Shown: in pieces, positions 36,401 through 43,160 of the stretch
How positions within the stretch are numbered: position 1 is the stretch's first letter
How the letters are laid out: each line of letters begins with the position of its first letter
Assembly: GCF_963662255.1 (NCBI RefSeq)
Contig: NC_085049.1
Location: 60,187,158-60,251,157 of the forward strand
Length of the DNA: 64,000 nt
Direction of reading: 5' to 3'
Source: Cinclus cinclus
Taxonomy: Eukaryota; Chordata; Aves; Passeriformes; Cinclidae
Notes under the pieces: model-generated
The model's input: the letters and a program-made list of their open reading frames with translations, nothing else
Told to the model about the DNA's origin: nothing
Database searches by the model: none
Program-made: the position numbers and the translations under genes

Positions 36401-37265
36401 CATCCACTGGAAGTAGAGAACTTTTAGAAAAACAGCTCAGATCATCTTCAGCAGGTGCTAGTTTTTCCAAAATTGGAATAATGTCATCTGTTTCCATACA
36501 CTCAGTATTGTCTAAGATAGTTTCACTTGGCTCATCTGTTGTCTTTGAAACAGTGGTTTCTGAAAGTCCTGCACTGCCTTCTTGTTTTTCCTGGTCAGCT
36601 TCCATACTGCTAGAGATGGCTGCTTCTCCAACAACCTCTTCAACAGTGACTTCTTCAGTCCTCTTTCCCTCACCAGACAAGCTGGAATTCACAGGTAAAT
36701 CATTTGTTTCTACCTTCTCTTCAGAAGAGTCACTAATATCAGAGACTGATTTACTTTCACCTTCTGCTGGGATATCATTCTCTCTTTGGTCCAAATTATC
36801 ATTTTTATTATTTGCTTCATTGAAGTTATCTTTACTGCTACCAACTCCATTTTCAGCCTCACATTTTACTGCAACGTCAGTACCTTCAGCTTGCTCAGGA
36901 GTAATGTTTTCTGAAGATGTCATTAGAGGTTTGGATTCTACATCATTGACTACGTTTCCTGCCCTACTTTCAGGGCTTTTGGTCTCACTAATTTCATCAC
37001 AAGCTGTTCTTCCTTCTTCAGAGTTAACACACAAGTCAACCATGCCATTAATTTCTTTCTTGTCCTCCGTACAGTCTGTATTGCTTAAAAGTGAATTTAT
37101 ATCAGAATCTCCATTCTCATGTTTTCCATTTAACAGTTTCACTTCAGTTGTCTTCAACAGCTCCTCTTTAACCTTATAGACAGCTTCAAGTTGTTGCCGA
37201 TCACTTACTCTCATTGTTTTTCGTGCTTTAAAGACTTTTTTCTGAGGTTCCTCTGTGCTATCCAT
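41..37265 (-). CDS. ATF7IP: ATF7IP gene, full coding span (14 coding exons)
   Basis: This is activating transcription factor 7-interacting protein 1 (MCAF1), a nuclear cofactor that binds and stabilises the H3K9 methyltransferase SETDB1 and links it to MBD1, ATF7, Sp1 and silencing complexes. I assembled it from 14 exons, all with GT-AG boundaries and matching phases: 37265-36224, 31951-31868, 29852-29707, 28576-28439, 27335-27270, 26764-26691, 26141-26053, 24743-24105, 22619-22552, 9367-9292, 4911-4735, 3868-3683, 1893-1784 and 457-41. The lengths sum to 3312 nt, divisible by three, giving 1103 residues; the human protein, from memory, is about 1270. Most of the difference lies in the N-terminal acidic region. 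Visible parts are an ARKT motif at residues 14-17, an NLS near 377-395, a coiled coil near 425-492, VIDLT at 794-798 and a C-terminal FNIII domain. Identity is certain; untranslated exons are not resolved. Confidence 0.97.
458..1783 (-). other. ATF7IP: ATF7IP intron (exon 13 to 14)
   Basis: This 1.3-kb intron has GTGAGT and CTTAG ends. It is unique AT-rich sequence, and I see no repeat or further coding. Confidence 0.9.
1784..1893 (-). CDS. ATF7IP: ATF7IP coding exon 13 (linker before FNIII)
   Basis: This 110-nt exon (phase 1 in, 0 out) encodes [20 protein letters not shown] and [16 protein letters not shown], close to human [21 protein letters not shown]. It is GC-rich compared with its introns. 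Acceptor CCTTGCAG and donor GTGAGT are present. Other-strand frames over the same bases are shadows. Confidence 0.97.
1894..3682 (-). other. ATF7IP: ATF7IP intron (exon 12 to 13)
   Basis: This 1.8-kb intron contains a short poly-A at about 2300-2311 and nothing else I can name. Confidence 0.9.
3683..3868 (-). CDS. ATF7IP: ATF7IP coding exon 12 (linker before FNIII)
   Basis: This 186-nt exon, phase 1 to 1, encodes [20 protein letters not shown] and later [19 protein letters not shown], matching human [15 protein letters not shown] and NHQVVYTTLPAPPAQAPLRG sequence. It is a Pro/Val/Thr-rich flexible linker preceding the FNIII domain. Acceptor TTTTTTCAG and donor GTAGGG are present. Confidence 0.96.
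3869..4734 (-). other. ATF7IP: ATF7IP intron (exon 11 to 12)
   Basis: This 0.87-kb intron is AT-rich, with no recognisable element. Confidence 0.9.
4735..4911 (-). CDS. ATF7IP: ATF7IP coding exon 11 (Gln/Pro-rich linker)
   Basis: This 177-nt exon, phase 1 to 1, encodes [20 protein letters not shown] and a proline/glutamine-rich stretch ending [19 protein letters not shown]. That ending matches human [17 protein letters not shown]. The acceptor follows an almost pure run of about 20 T on the minus strand. The longest open frame over these bases is in a different frame; the coding frame is fixed by homology and by the phases of exons 10 and 12. Confidence 0.95.
6085..6195 (-). mobile_element. 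CR1 LINE 3'-end fragment
   Basis: The plus strand reads ACAGAATCACACAATCATCA, then a 'ctggaagat...ttcaagatcatctgttccaaccatcaacccagcacc' style sequence. This is the reverse complement of a typical avian CR1 3' terminus, so the element points left. It is short and diverged; the boundaries are approximate. Confidence 0.75.
7560..8065 (-). mobile_element. Old CR1 LINE fragment, reverse orientation
   Basis: The stretch around 7950-8055 (TGAACTCCAGGCCCTCACTA, then AGGGGAAGCCAAAACTGGAC and AGCTGTGGTTCCACCAG) matches the reverse complement of the CR1 region downstream of the reverse transcriptase. The part left of 7800 is more diverged and less certain. Confidence 0.65.
8098..8123. promoter_or_regulatory. 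Three clustered AP-1 (TGACTCA) motifs
   Basis: Perfect TGACTCA occurs at 8098-8104, 8106-8112 and 8117-8123, the outer two within a repeated CAGTTGACTCA. It sits between two CR1 fragments. Function is not shown by the sequence. Confidence 0.4.
8245..8387 (+). mobile_element. CR1 LINE 3'-end fragment
   Basis: It reads AATGTTCAAGGCCAGGCTGG, then 'atggggctttgagcaacatggtctagtgggaggtgtccc' type sequence, ending with CCTTTTCAACCCAAACCCCT and a CTATTCTATAG tail. This is the classic CR1 3' end in forward orientation. It faces the reverse CR1 fragment to its left. Confidence 0.88.
9292..9367 (-). CDS. ATF7IP: ATF7IP coding exon 10 (SUMO-interacting motif)
   Basis: This 76-nt exon (phase 0 in, 1 out) encodes [20 protein letters not shown] and then DSCSQ. 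VIDLT followed by an acidic run is a classical SUMO-interacting motif. In mammals the equivalent motif lets ATF7IP bind sumoylated MBD1 and other partners. Acceptor TGTCTTTCAG and donor GTAGGA are present. The preceding intron is 13.2 kb, the longest in the coding part, and contains the Crypton-like reading frame. Confidence 0.97.
16401..16520. repeat. G/T-only (keto) low-complexity tract
   Basis: About 120 bp are almost entirely G and T on the plus strand, built from TTTGG, TTTTG and GGTTGGTT units with few A or C. It resembles, on the opposite strand, the A/C-rich tracts elsewhere in the window. Confidence 0.85.
19397..19402 (-). terminator. Candidate polyadenylation signal (ATTAAA) for the Crypton-like exon
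   Basis: ATTAAA on the minus strand lies about 240 nt past the stop of the Crypton-like frame. The next canonical AATAAA on this strand that I found is at 18554-18549, about 1.1 kb past the stop. Either could end an alternative transcript. The hexamers alone are weak evidence. Confidence 0.3.
19643..21172 (-). CDS. Crypton-type tyrosine recombinase (DUF3504) exon inside ATF7IP intron 9
   Basis: The frame is open from 21208 to the stop at 19645-19643. A plausible acceptor (CTCCACACTTCGCAG) puts an exon start at 21172 in phase 0, giving 509 residues. The first ATG in frame is at 21127; the codon at 21145 is GTG. Numbering from 21145: acidic N-terminus with LKQEE (21-25); an alpha-helical core-binding-like domain starting [20 protein letters not shown] (63-82); a YR catalytic-like domain with box [13 protein letters not shown] (210-221), TNHSLRTTT (333-341), [16 protein letters not shown] (356-371); and a Ser/Pro-rich tail ending VIKQEPMT. 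This is the Crypton YR/DUF3504 family, known in vertebrates from KCTD1, KIAA1958, QRICH1 and ZMYM2/3/4. Candidate catalytic residues are R213 or R215, H335, R338, H361 and Y370. It lies on the same strand as ATF7IP, and its acceptor phase fits exon 9. It could be an alternative ATF7IP last exon or an independent nested gene. Confidence 0.85.
   Translation of the reverse strand, partial: LSDQKVVRCVPYTFGMFDGTTLINCFKKQLKQEETSSENKEAVEAAQMNFNFPEDVLFGLEEEEEDAKSIKNTHKQTGWAANLLKQWLAKNGKDPSFELVPVSELNDILREFYYTVRNHDGNTYSVASYKSMRAGLNRHLKMPPYNRQICLMKDKEFASANMVFVSVLKMLRMQGKDETRHHPPIAAEDLRKIKQSGVLGLHSPLALVNKVWFDLQLHFAKRGREILRDLAPDAFVVEKDKNGRRYAMFRYPGRGKNGEDPHKMGKMYDMPGDPNCPVFSLELYLSKLPPEPPAFYLHPLKLTSEQMQEQPVWYKREPMGVNYLGTMMPRISVAARLSQRYTNHSLRTTTIQLLCEAGLGPREIMAVTGHRSESAIRHYWGSAEVRYRAWPDLMENNAPSYRYSKIPNEVIKESLSGASTSSVKHVVLEQNKIVFPTKSVVPPGTNSVALVPEGRPALNCKSPVLLNRSSSKAFLPKSMTSGNLTVGPLQGCCSKPLFIKRVIKQEPMT
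22369..22530 (+). pseudogene. Unidentified Lys/Glu/Ser-rich open stretch, possible gene remnant
   Basis: The plus-strand frame from about 22255 to the stop at 22531-22533 includes [20 protein letters not shown] and [20 protein letters not shown]. This composition (acidic serine run, then basic and mixed residues) looks more like real protein than most random AT-rich frames in this intron. I do not recognise the family. No clear splice sites or neighbouring plus-strand exons support a working gene. It ends about 20 bp from ATF7IP exon 9, on the opposite strand. It could be a decayed retrocopy or chance. Confidence 0.25.
22552..22619 (-). CDS. ATF7IP: ATF7IP coding exon 9 (short, fast-evolving; donor in phase 0)
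   Basis: This 68-nt exon has no useful stand-alone frame, but it is required because exon 8 ends in phase 1 and exon 10 begins in phase 0. It encodes [20 protein letters not shown] then TTQ, corresponding to the human stretch ENQTNKTIDASVSKKAADS. Acceptor CCCCTCAG and donor GTAGGC are present. Only the first four residues and scattered basic positions are conserved. Its phase-0 donor is also compatible with the Crypton-like exon at 21172, so it would be the branch point between two C-termini. Confidence 0.92.
22620..24104 (-). other. ATF7IP: ATF7IP intron (exon 8 to 9)
   Basis: This 1.5-kb intron has GTAAGT and CCCCTCAG ends and no recognised element. Confidence 0.9.
24105..24743 (-). CDS. 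ATF7IP: ATF7IP coding exon 8 (long Ser/Thr/Val/Pro-rich region)
   Basis: This 639-nt exon, phase 1 to 1, encodes about 213 residues of low-complexity Ser/Thr/Val/Pro/Gln sequence, with stretches clearly matching human ATF7[39 protein letters not shown] and [20 protein letters not shown]. It resembles a transcription-factor activation or linker region and is probably disordered. Acceptor TGTGTAG and donor GTAAGT are present. A CR1 3' end lies about 75 bp from the acceptor side. Confidence 0.97.
24820..25021 (+). mobile_element. CR1 LINE 3'-end fragment
   Basis: It shows the ordered CR1 3' landmarks: GTCACTGGAACTGGTTATCC, CAGGCTGGACAGGGCTTGGA, GGTTGGACTAGATCATCTTT, AAAGGTCCCTTCCAACCCAA and an ATTCTATGATT tail. 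It is antisense to ATF7IP and begins about 75 bp from exon 8. Confidence 0.93.
25060..25098. repeat. Overlapping inverted repeats (hairpin-forming)
   Basis: CTATAGGTACTAT (25060-25072) pairs perfectly with ATAGTACCTATAG (25082-25094). Overlapping it, CTCCTATAG pairs with CTATAGGAG around a 3-nt loop. The two stems are mutually exclusive. The structure lies about 40 bp beyond the end of the CR1 fragment. Confidence 0.8.
26053..26141 (-). CDS. ATF7IP: ATF7IP coding exon 7 (conserved [13 protein letters not shown] segment)
   Basis: This 89-nt exon (phase 2 in, 1 out) encodes [20 protein letters not shown] and then ATFQAPVTP. The first 14 residues are essentially invariant compared with human, so this short motif after the coiled coil is probably functional. 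Acceptor TCCTTAG and donor GTAAGA are present. Confidence 0.97.
26142..26690 (-). other. ATF7IP: ATF7IP intron (exon 6 to 7)
   Basis: This 0.55-kb intron contains a two-copy direct repeat of GAAACTGATGCTAAATAACA at 26439 and 26463 (period 24). Confidence 0.9.
26691..26764 (-). CDS. ATF7IP: ATF7IP coding exon 6 (linker)
   Basis: This 74-nt exon (phase 0 in, 2 out) encodes [20 protein letters not shown] followed by NATYR, corresponding to the human stretch around NPPVSPGKTVND. It is a proline- and serine-containing flexible linker after the coiled coil. Acceptor TGTGTAG and donor GTAAGC are present. The arginine codon is split with exon 7 (CG+A). Confidence 0.94.
26765..27269 (-). other. ATF7IP: ATF7IP intron (exon 5 to 6)
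   Basis: This 0.5-kb intron has a C-run near 26950 and a poly-T near 27220-27229. Nothing else is seen. Confidence 0.9.
27270..27335 (-). CDS. ATF7IP: ATF7IP coding exon 5 (coiled-coil end)
   Basis: This 66-nt, 22-codon exon, phase 0 to 0, encodes [20 protein letters not shown] and then QE. It completes the coiled coil, matching human [21 protein letters not shown]. Acceptor TTTAG and donor GTAAGA are present. Because it is in phase on both sides, skipping it would keep the frame, so it could be a cassette exon. Confidence 0.96.
27336..28438 (-). other. ATF7IP: ATF7IP intron (exon 4 to 5)
   Basis: This 1.1-kb AT-rich intron has no recognised element. Confidence 0.9.
28439..28576 (-). CDS. 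ATF7IP: ATF7IP coding exon 4 (SETDB1-binding coiled coil)
   Basis: This 138-nt exon is exactly 46 codons, phase 0 to 0. It encodes the most conserved part of the protein, including [20 protein letters not shown] and [20 protein letters not shown], nearly identical to human ATF7IP. The heptad-like leucines and the alternation of Glu and Lys indicate a coiled coil. In mammals this segment is needed for SETDB1 binding. Acceptor TTTTGCAG and donor GTGAGT are strong. An antisense frame of 85 codons over the same bases is a shadow. Confidence 0.98.
28577..29706 (-). other. ATF7IP: ATF7IP intron (exon 3 to 4)
   Basis: This 1.1-kb AT-rich intron has no recognised element. Confidence 0.9.
29707..29852 (-). 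CDS. ATF7IP: ATF7IP coding exon 3 (NLS and start of SETDB1-binding region)
   Basis: This 146-nt exon (phase 1 in, 0 out) encodes residues 376-424. [13 protein letters not shown] followed by a second basic patch (SKHRRY) is the conserved bipartite-like nuclear localisation signal. The next segment, [16 protein letters not shown], matches the human stretch preceding the coiled coil. In mammals this region begins the part that binds SETDB1 and retains it in the nucleus. Acceptor TTCCAG and donor GTAGAA are present. Confidence 0.96.
29853..31867 (-). other. ATF7IP: ATF7IP intron (exon 2 to 3), mostly CR1
   Basis: About two thirds of this 2.0-kb intron is an antisense CR1 fragment. The left part (29853-30470) is AT-rich unique sequence. 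Confidence 0.9.
30480..31825 (+). mobile_element. CR1 LINE, 3' part of ORF2 plus 3' end (decayed)
   Basis: From left to right it follows the CR1 order: ATCCAGGGAACTACAGGATT, TGGATTTATCAAGGGGAAAT, a GGTGACACAAAACTGGAAGG segment, AACCTCATGAAGTTTAAGAA, TTGTCCAGTTCTGGCTTTCT, TTTTACTGTGAAGGTGGTCA and CAAAGGTCCCTTCCAAACAT. It is about 1.35 kb with many indels and stops, so the reverse transcriptase part is dead. It is antisense to ATF7IP and ends about 43 bp from exon 2. Confidence 0.93.
31868..31951 (-). CDS. ATF7IP: ATF7IP coding exon 2 (acidic/basic linker)
   Basis: This 84-nt exon has acceptor TTTATAG and donor GTATGT, with phase 1 on both sides. It encodes a charged Glu/Lys-rich segment ([14 protein letters not shown]...) that joins the acidic N-terminus to the nuclear localisation signal. 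It aligns with the human segment beginning AEVESNEKD. The exon is too short and divergent to stand out alone; it is supported by the phase fit (G+AA = Glu upstream, A+GT = Ser downstream) and by position. The 3' end of a CR1 fragment lies only about 43 bp away on the intron side. Confidence 0.9.
31952..36223 (-). other. ATF7IP: ATF7IP intron (exon 1 to 2)
   Basis: This 4.3-kb AT-rich intron has donor GTAAGA and acceptor TTTATAG. It contains the A/C-rich tract at 35880-36012. No coding or CR1 copy was recognised. Confidence 0.9.
35880..36012. repeat. A/C-rich (amino) low-complexity tract
   Basis: About 130 bp are mostly A and C on the plus strand, including a CCAACCAACCAACAACAACA core. It lies 0.2 kb from the donor of ATF7IP exon 1. 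Confidence 0.85.
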
Positions 37266-37272
37266 CTTAGCC
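36224..37272 (-). CDS. ATF7IP: ATF7IP coding exon 1 (start codon, acidic N-terminus)
   Basis: The start codon is at 37265-37263 and the exon ends at 36224, followed by donor GTAAGA. A polypyrimidine tract and AG at 37274-37273 (or a second AG at 37267-37266) mark the acceptor, so the translation start sits 0-7 nt into a non-first exon. It encodes residues 1-347 plus one base. Residues 14-17 (ARKT, K16) copy the H3K9 context; in the mammalian protein this lysine is methylated by G9a/GLP and bound by MPP8. The remainder is Ser/Glu/Asp-rich and probably disordered. It includes [15 protein letters not shown] and [16 protein letters not shown], both shared with the human protein. The human block of Gly-Asp/Ser-Gly-Asp repeats is not seen here. 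A 313-codon frame on the opposite strand is only an antisense shadow. Confidence 0.97.
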
Positions 37273-38699
37273 CTTAAAAAAAAAAATCAGAATTGTGAAG
37301 ATTGAAATTTATCATTGTCATATTACACTGTTACTAAGAAAGACTGTAACGTTTGGCATGTTTTAAAGTAAAGTAGTTGAAAATATTACTGACAGAAACA
37401 AAGAAACACCTGTGAAGACTTGAATTTCATCTGACTTCCAAAAAAATGGATCCAAGTTTCTCTATATGCTGCACAAGCACATTTCTGCAAAGATCAGAGA
37501 TCACACTACAGTATCATGCATAACATTCTAACTACACATTTTAGACCACTTGTCTCATAGTATGCTATTAAAAATAGATATACTAAGAGCCAGCAGTCTC
37601 TCTTCTCATAAAAAGGTAGAAATGAATGTAAACTAATGGATCAAGAATATTTCCATTCTTCTGAAAATATTTAGTGTCCTATGTTTTAAACAGAATTAAT
37701 AACTGAGGTAAACGACAAGATTTTTCACCAAGTCACTCTTAAGAAAACTTCATTATATACAAAGAATTTCTCAATGTATCATTAAGATACTTTTTTCCTG
37801 CATGAATAAAATAGGCTTTCATCCTCCATAGCTATACAATGGTTAAATAAACTTGGATTTTTAGACCACTTCCATTCAGTTTGCAGTAATACTTTACTAA
37901 GACTATTTATGGCCATAAAAACTACAGGTATTGGAGCACCTTGTAGAAAAACTTCCTCTTTCAGGGAAAATTGGTCTGTTTGCCCTCAACACAGTTATAT
38001 TCCTTCCATCCACCAAAACGAGTATTAAGAAAAATAAAAATGCTTATGAAAAGACTAAGATAAATGTTAGAAAATCTATTTTATCAAATCAAAATATGGA
38101 CTTAAATCTAGCATTACCTAGAAAACGATAATGATTTTGTTGAAACAAATCATAATATTATTTCATCTATTTCCATTAAACAAAACAAATCCATTGAGAT
38201 TTTTAAAATATTTTTTCCTCATGTGGCCTTGCCTAATGGCCTAGCTTTAAAGGATTATATATGATAATGTTCAGAAGCAAAAAGCAGCTAAGGAAGTTTT
38301 TACATCCTAAATGTAACTTAGTAACTCAGATCTTGAATCAGCTGGTGCAAACCAATTTATGCCTACTGAAGCTACAAACAATCATAAAGTTACTCCTATG
38401 AAGCATACAGCTTTATTAAGCTTCTCAAAAACATGCAAAAAATATATTAACAGTAACTAAAAGAAAACTATCAGGCAGTTATTTCAATATGACTTTTTTC
38501 CCCACAAGGATCAGAAAGACAAATGTTTATAACACTGACACAGCAGAATTACTAGACAAAGGATGCACTTTAAATATTTAGTATTATTTTGTGTCAGTCC
38601 CCAATCAATTTTCATTTACAGAGCTAAGAAATTCATTAATAAACTGCATTTTGTCTTTCCAGGCATAAAAATTATTTTAATTTTTTTTCGTTAAAAAAA

Positions 38700-38898
38700 A
38701 AATAAAAATGCAGGACTACTGCCAACACTAGCTCAGATCAATGACAGTTATGTGACCACAAGTTCAAGAGCATTGGGATAACCCTGTCGGGGAGGAGGAA
38801 TGATTCTTGGGGTTGTCCTGTGCCAGGCAAGGAGCTGGACTCAATCCCTCTGGATCCCTTACAACTCAGGATATTTGACAATTCCACAATTCTATGAA
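38700..38898 (+). mobile_element. CR1-like LINE 3'-end fragment
   Basis: GGAGCTGGACTCAATCCCTC, TCCCTTACAACTCAGGATAT and a CACAATTCTATGAA tail correspond to the CR1 3' end variant '...ggtcccttccaactcaggatattctatga'. The left boundary is approximate. Confidence 0.7.
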
Positions 38899-38939
38899 CC
38901 GAACTGCAAAACTCAGAACACAGATGCCACAACCTCCAC

Positions 38940-39130
38940 ACCATTTTGTAGCCAACCTCATCTACAAATTTTAATTAGGCAATTCTAGGATTGCCCTTTA
39001 GCCTTCTCTTCAGCAGACTGAAGCTGTCAAGCTCCCTCAGCATCTCATCATGGATCACAGGCTTTATCTCCTATCATTTCGGCCTGCTGGATCTTTCCTA
39101 GTTACCTAATGGTTCCTATTTGGAACAATT
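38940..39130 (-). mobile_element. Probable CR1 fragment, reverse orientation
   Basis: TAGCCTTCTCTTCAGCAGAC, TGAAGCTGTCAAGCTCCCTC and AGCATCTCATCATGG resemble the reverse complement of the CR1 stretch usually read as 'agccttctcttctccaggctgaacagccccagctccctcagcctctcctc'. It forms an inverted pair with the fragment to its left. Confidence 0.55.
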
Positions 39131-40045
39131 TTTTGTGAAGGAAGTTATTTAACATTTATCCCTAACTACAATACTTTACATTGCAAGGTAAGAATATATA
39201 TTCTAAAGTACAATATGAATTCTACTGTAAACCTGACAATCATGACATACCTCACGTTACAATTCTAAGGCTTATTTTATACTTAGTTAACATGACTTGA
39301 GAAAAACAGGGACAAAGCACAAAGCAATTTTTTATATTTCCTTTTAACTTAACACTGAACTTCCTTTACACTTTTTTTTCCAGGTCTTTTCCACAAAAAA
39401 ATTAGAATCCTCAGATCTGAGATACTGATAGTACTTTGACTTACACCTCAAGAAAAGATGAACAAATTTTGACAAAAAGCAGTATCAGGTCTATTTATGG
39501 ACTCTCAATAATACCATTATGACTTTTTTTTGCCATTCTGACCTATATTTTCTGAACTGGATTGTCTGCTACTGCACTGCCACTAGTGGGAGCAAAATAT
39601 AACACCTACAGAAACACTGATCTGAAACACCACTTTACTTGAATTGAAAAATGGTTCTCACCACATAACCATTTTTAGTCAGATGACTTATGAACTCCAG
39701 GTGAGCTGTTAATTAATGCCTTTCCAGAGCTGTCTACATGCTAAACACAATTTCTTCATAGTCCTTCAGAAGAGAATATATCTAATGCAAGAATTTTAGA
39801 CCTGAAGGTACAAAAAGCATATAAAAATCTCCAGTATTTTGGAAGTGCAAGTGCAGTTTTTGGAAGAACATCCCTTCTGTCTTCCTAGGAACTTCAAATG
39901 GAAGGCAGACATTATCACATCATTATAAAAGCACGTGTGAGACTCATGTAATAGAACACTGACCATCATGCTCATGTTCCACACATATAAACCCCAATAA
40001 CCAACACACATACTGTTACAGATTTTTATCTTGTAGAGGCAATTT

Positions 40046-40069
40046 GGAAAATAAATAAATAAATAAATC
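40046..40069. repeat. (AAAT)n microsatellite
   Basis: About five to six AAAT/AATA units in a row. Confidence 0.85.
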
Positions 40070-42156
40070 AGGCTTGGCTAACCTTAAACGAGTCCAAGAA
40101 CTCCTAATAGGAGACCCACTAGTGAGAATCTTCTGGTAGCACAGTACAAGAACAGGGCCTCTGCATCAAAATTACAGTAGGATATTTCCAACTCCCAGAC
40201 TACAGTGTTTTCTTCTATAGGCATTACCCAAAATTTACAAAATATATTACAAAATACAAAGTCTTACTTTTCCTGCGACCAGAAAATACATTAACAGATA
40301 AATGTAACATTTACAGATGTCTTAAAATCAAATTTGTAAGTGCATCACTTCAATAACCTTATAACTTAAATTTGCTATTCTAATTACCTTACGCCATCTA
40401 AGCAGTTTTTCATTAATATTTTAAAATAAATACAAAGAAAATGAAGGACACTTCTTTTTACATTTGCCAAGAAGAGCAGTCTTAAAAAATTCAAACACCA
40501 GAATCCCTTTATATTGATGCATCCTTACTTTTTTATTGAAAAAAATAAAATTGTATTAACAAGCTTGAATTGCTAACATATTTTAAAATTATGTTTGCTT
40601 TTTGTCTTAGGATGTTATCCAAAATCTAGTTAAACATAAAACACTAACACAGTTCTAGAGAGAACCTGTAGGAAATACAGGCTTCTCAAAATTCCATTTT
40701 TAAATGGTTATGGGAGTAACTCATGCATATTTTCCTGCTCAATTCCACAGTCTTTTGCAACCAAAGAGTATTTGATTAAAACTACCAAAAATATTCCATA
40801 AAAAACTACTGGAACAAAATTATAAGCATAGATGAGATGAACCAGTGTTTTGGGTTCATCTTTTAACAGCAAAATATGCTGTTACCAGGGCAGACTAGTC
40901 TTCAAGCATTTCCAGCCATACCCACAAGGGAGCACAGTGCAGCCAAAGAACAGATCTCATGTGAGAGCTGCGTGAAAGAAAAACAAATCAATTGGTAGCC
41001 AGTCCAGACAGGCTTGGTCACACCAGTGTAAGCCAGTCATCCACCATCTGATAAATACTGGTTTCCAGTCTTTCAAAAGGAGCAAGGTGCACCCCTTCAG
41101 AGAGCAACAGAGCAACCTACCTGAATTCAGCCTTGCACAAATAAAAGGTACCAAGCTACAAATATTCTACATGAATGTATTTTGGTAGACTCCCTTTATA
41201 GTTAACAACATGTTTAGCTGTGTTTGCTAAACACCTCCCTGATCTGATGTCGGGGTGTTCTCTTTTTTTACTCATCGTGTGACCAAGTCACAAGGAGGAA
41301 ACCAATGGCCCAGGCACCAAGCCAACAGAGGAGCACCTTTTATTTCAAAGAACGGCTTGTGTATGCATCAGCACAAAATGACTCCAGCATGTACAGCTAC
41401 CTGTGTAAGGGTTAAATGCTGTAAATAAAGATATAGGCTTTGCACTGATTTTCTGTTTTGATTTTACTAAAGTCAACAATTTTGACAGACCAACATACAC
41501 ATTATGTTCATTTGTTTAGATTCAAAAACTCCCTTTTTTGTTTTAAGCTTTAAAGTCATACATAATTACTCCTGTGAGACGTGAACACATTAGGCACCTC
41601 CCTCCAAAATTTAGAAATTCTTCTCGTGACGAAATGTGCACACAAAACGTGCCAGTGTGGCTAGAAATTTGGGAAGGTCTCTTTTCTGAGCCAATTAAAG
41701 TTCTCCCTCTACCTCCTCATGTTTTATCATTCTTACTGTGTAAAGAGACCACAGCTCAATATCAAGAAAAGATTGTATTAGCTGGTATGGATCAGCTTGT
41801 GATCTTGTGCTCAAGTAAGAAGCCCATGAGCTGTTCAAAAGGATAAACCAGTCAGCAAGGAGCTGCCTGAATCCTGCCTAGTGACAGGCAGCCAGCAAAG
41901 GGAATGTCATGGGAAAATGGGGGAGAAAGAGGGAGAAGCTGCAATCTAAGCAATGGTGACTAATGGGGGTTACATAACATCATGGCTCTAGAACAGCACC
42001 AGCAAAGGGCTCCTGGAGGGCATGCAGCACTAGCCGCATGCGCCACGACCATAAAACGATTGCCAAAGCACAAGAACTACGTGTAGGAAAGTAAAGTTCA
42101 CCAATAATGAACAGCAGTGCTCAAATGTGCAAGCCTACTTAAAATGTAGCATAACC

Positions 42157-42184
42157 AAACAAAAAAAAAAAAAAAAAAAAAAAA
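42157..42184. repeat. Poly-A run
   Basis: About 25-28 consecutive A on the plus strand, following CAAAC. Confidence 0.9.
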
Positions 42185-42749
42185 GGGAAGCAGCAAATGG
42201 TCATGAGTAATGTGTTCTAGATGGAGAGTTCCAGAAAATAAGACTGGTGAACAAAACCTACCTCTTAAGTAGTGGTTCATAAAAAGCAGTTTTCAATTTA
42301 AATACTCCATAGCAATTTTGATGTAAGTTGTCAGAAATTTAAAAACTATTTTCAAAGAAGAAAAAGAAATAACCTGTTTGAGACCTATCCTTATAGACGA
42401 TGTAATTAAATAATGTGCCAGTAATTTGGTTTTCTAGCACAAGTCTACTGATCTGGCTGAATGGAATACACACCACCAGCCTAGTGAGCTCCACATATAA
42501 CTGCACCTTTGTTTTTAAATGTAATAAACAAAATAGAGATCACGTGGTTATCCTATGTGCAAATAGTAACTCTTCTAGCACACCACAGACCATTTGAGTT
42601 TTGTCCCTTTTAGGCTAAAATTATGTTAGTATTAGCTTAGAGTAGGGAGAAAAACAGACCATTTTCTAAGAAAGAAATTACGTCACCACCCTGTCCTATT
42701 TCATCTAGCGCACGCACAGCAGAACAAGGCGAAACGTAATTAAAACCCC

Positions 42750-43160
42750 CTTGAGCTGATTCGTCCCCGCCGCGTCCCGAACCGCGGTTCGCAGTGCGGC
42801 CATGGAGGCACGTCCCCCTGCGGCAGAGCCCTGCAGTGTCGCGGGCGCTTCCCAGGGGGCGCCCGCGGGGCCCCGCCGGCCGCAGCCGGCGCCGCGGCGG
42901 GGCGGGGCGGGGCGGACCCGCGGGCCCGCTTCCCATTGGCTGAACGGAGCAGCCGCGCGGCAGCCAATGAGAAGGGGAGCGCCTTAAATTCCACCCAGCA
43001 ACGGGCCCCACGCGGCGGACGTCGGGCGCGGGCACGAGCGCGGGGGCGCGCGCGTTCGACCGACGGGATTTTCCGAACGGCGCGGTAGAAAGCCAAGGGC
43101 TCTCCGTCTGACACCTGGAGTCGCACAACAGCGATCGCCCCACGAGTGGGGGTGCACAGC
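42750..43160. promoter_or_regulatory. ATF7IP: CpG island, probable ATF7IP promoter
   Basis: This is a sharply GC- and CpG-rich segment in an AT-rich setting. It has three tandem GC boxes (GGGGCGG) around 42897-42915, a divergent pair of CCAAT boxes (ATTGG at 42935-42939, CCAAT at 42964-42968), a kappaB match GGGATTTTCC at 43065-43074 and an AGGGGGCGC core near 42854. It is the CpG-rich segment nearest to the ATF7IP start codon, 5.5 kb upstream on the minus strand. Direction and exact start sites cannot be read from sequence. Open frames here are effects of GC content. Confidence 0.7.

Larger units (their letters stand above)
37273..42749. other. 5' non-coding region of ATF7IP (intron or upstream)
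   Basis: This is 5.5 kb of AT-rich sequence upstream of the coding start. It holds two CR1 fragments (about 38700-39130), an (AAAT)n microsatellite near 40046-40069 and a poly-A of about 28 bp near 42157-42184. An acceptor at 37273 implies an upstream 5' UTR exon, which I could not place. No protein-coding exon is supported. Confidence 0.75.

Noticed and set aside
36238..37179. 313-codon plus-strand frame
   Set aside because: It lies exactly antisense to ATF7IP coding exon 1; its Ser/Leu-rich composition is the mirror of the Glu/Asp/Ser-rich sense protein.
41210..41400. Possible LTR edge near the TGTTTGCTAAAC sequence
   Set aside because: I found no paired LTR, primer-binding site or polypurine tract; the evidence is too weak to call.
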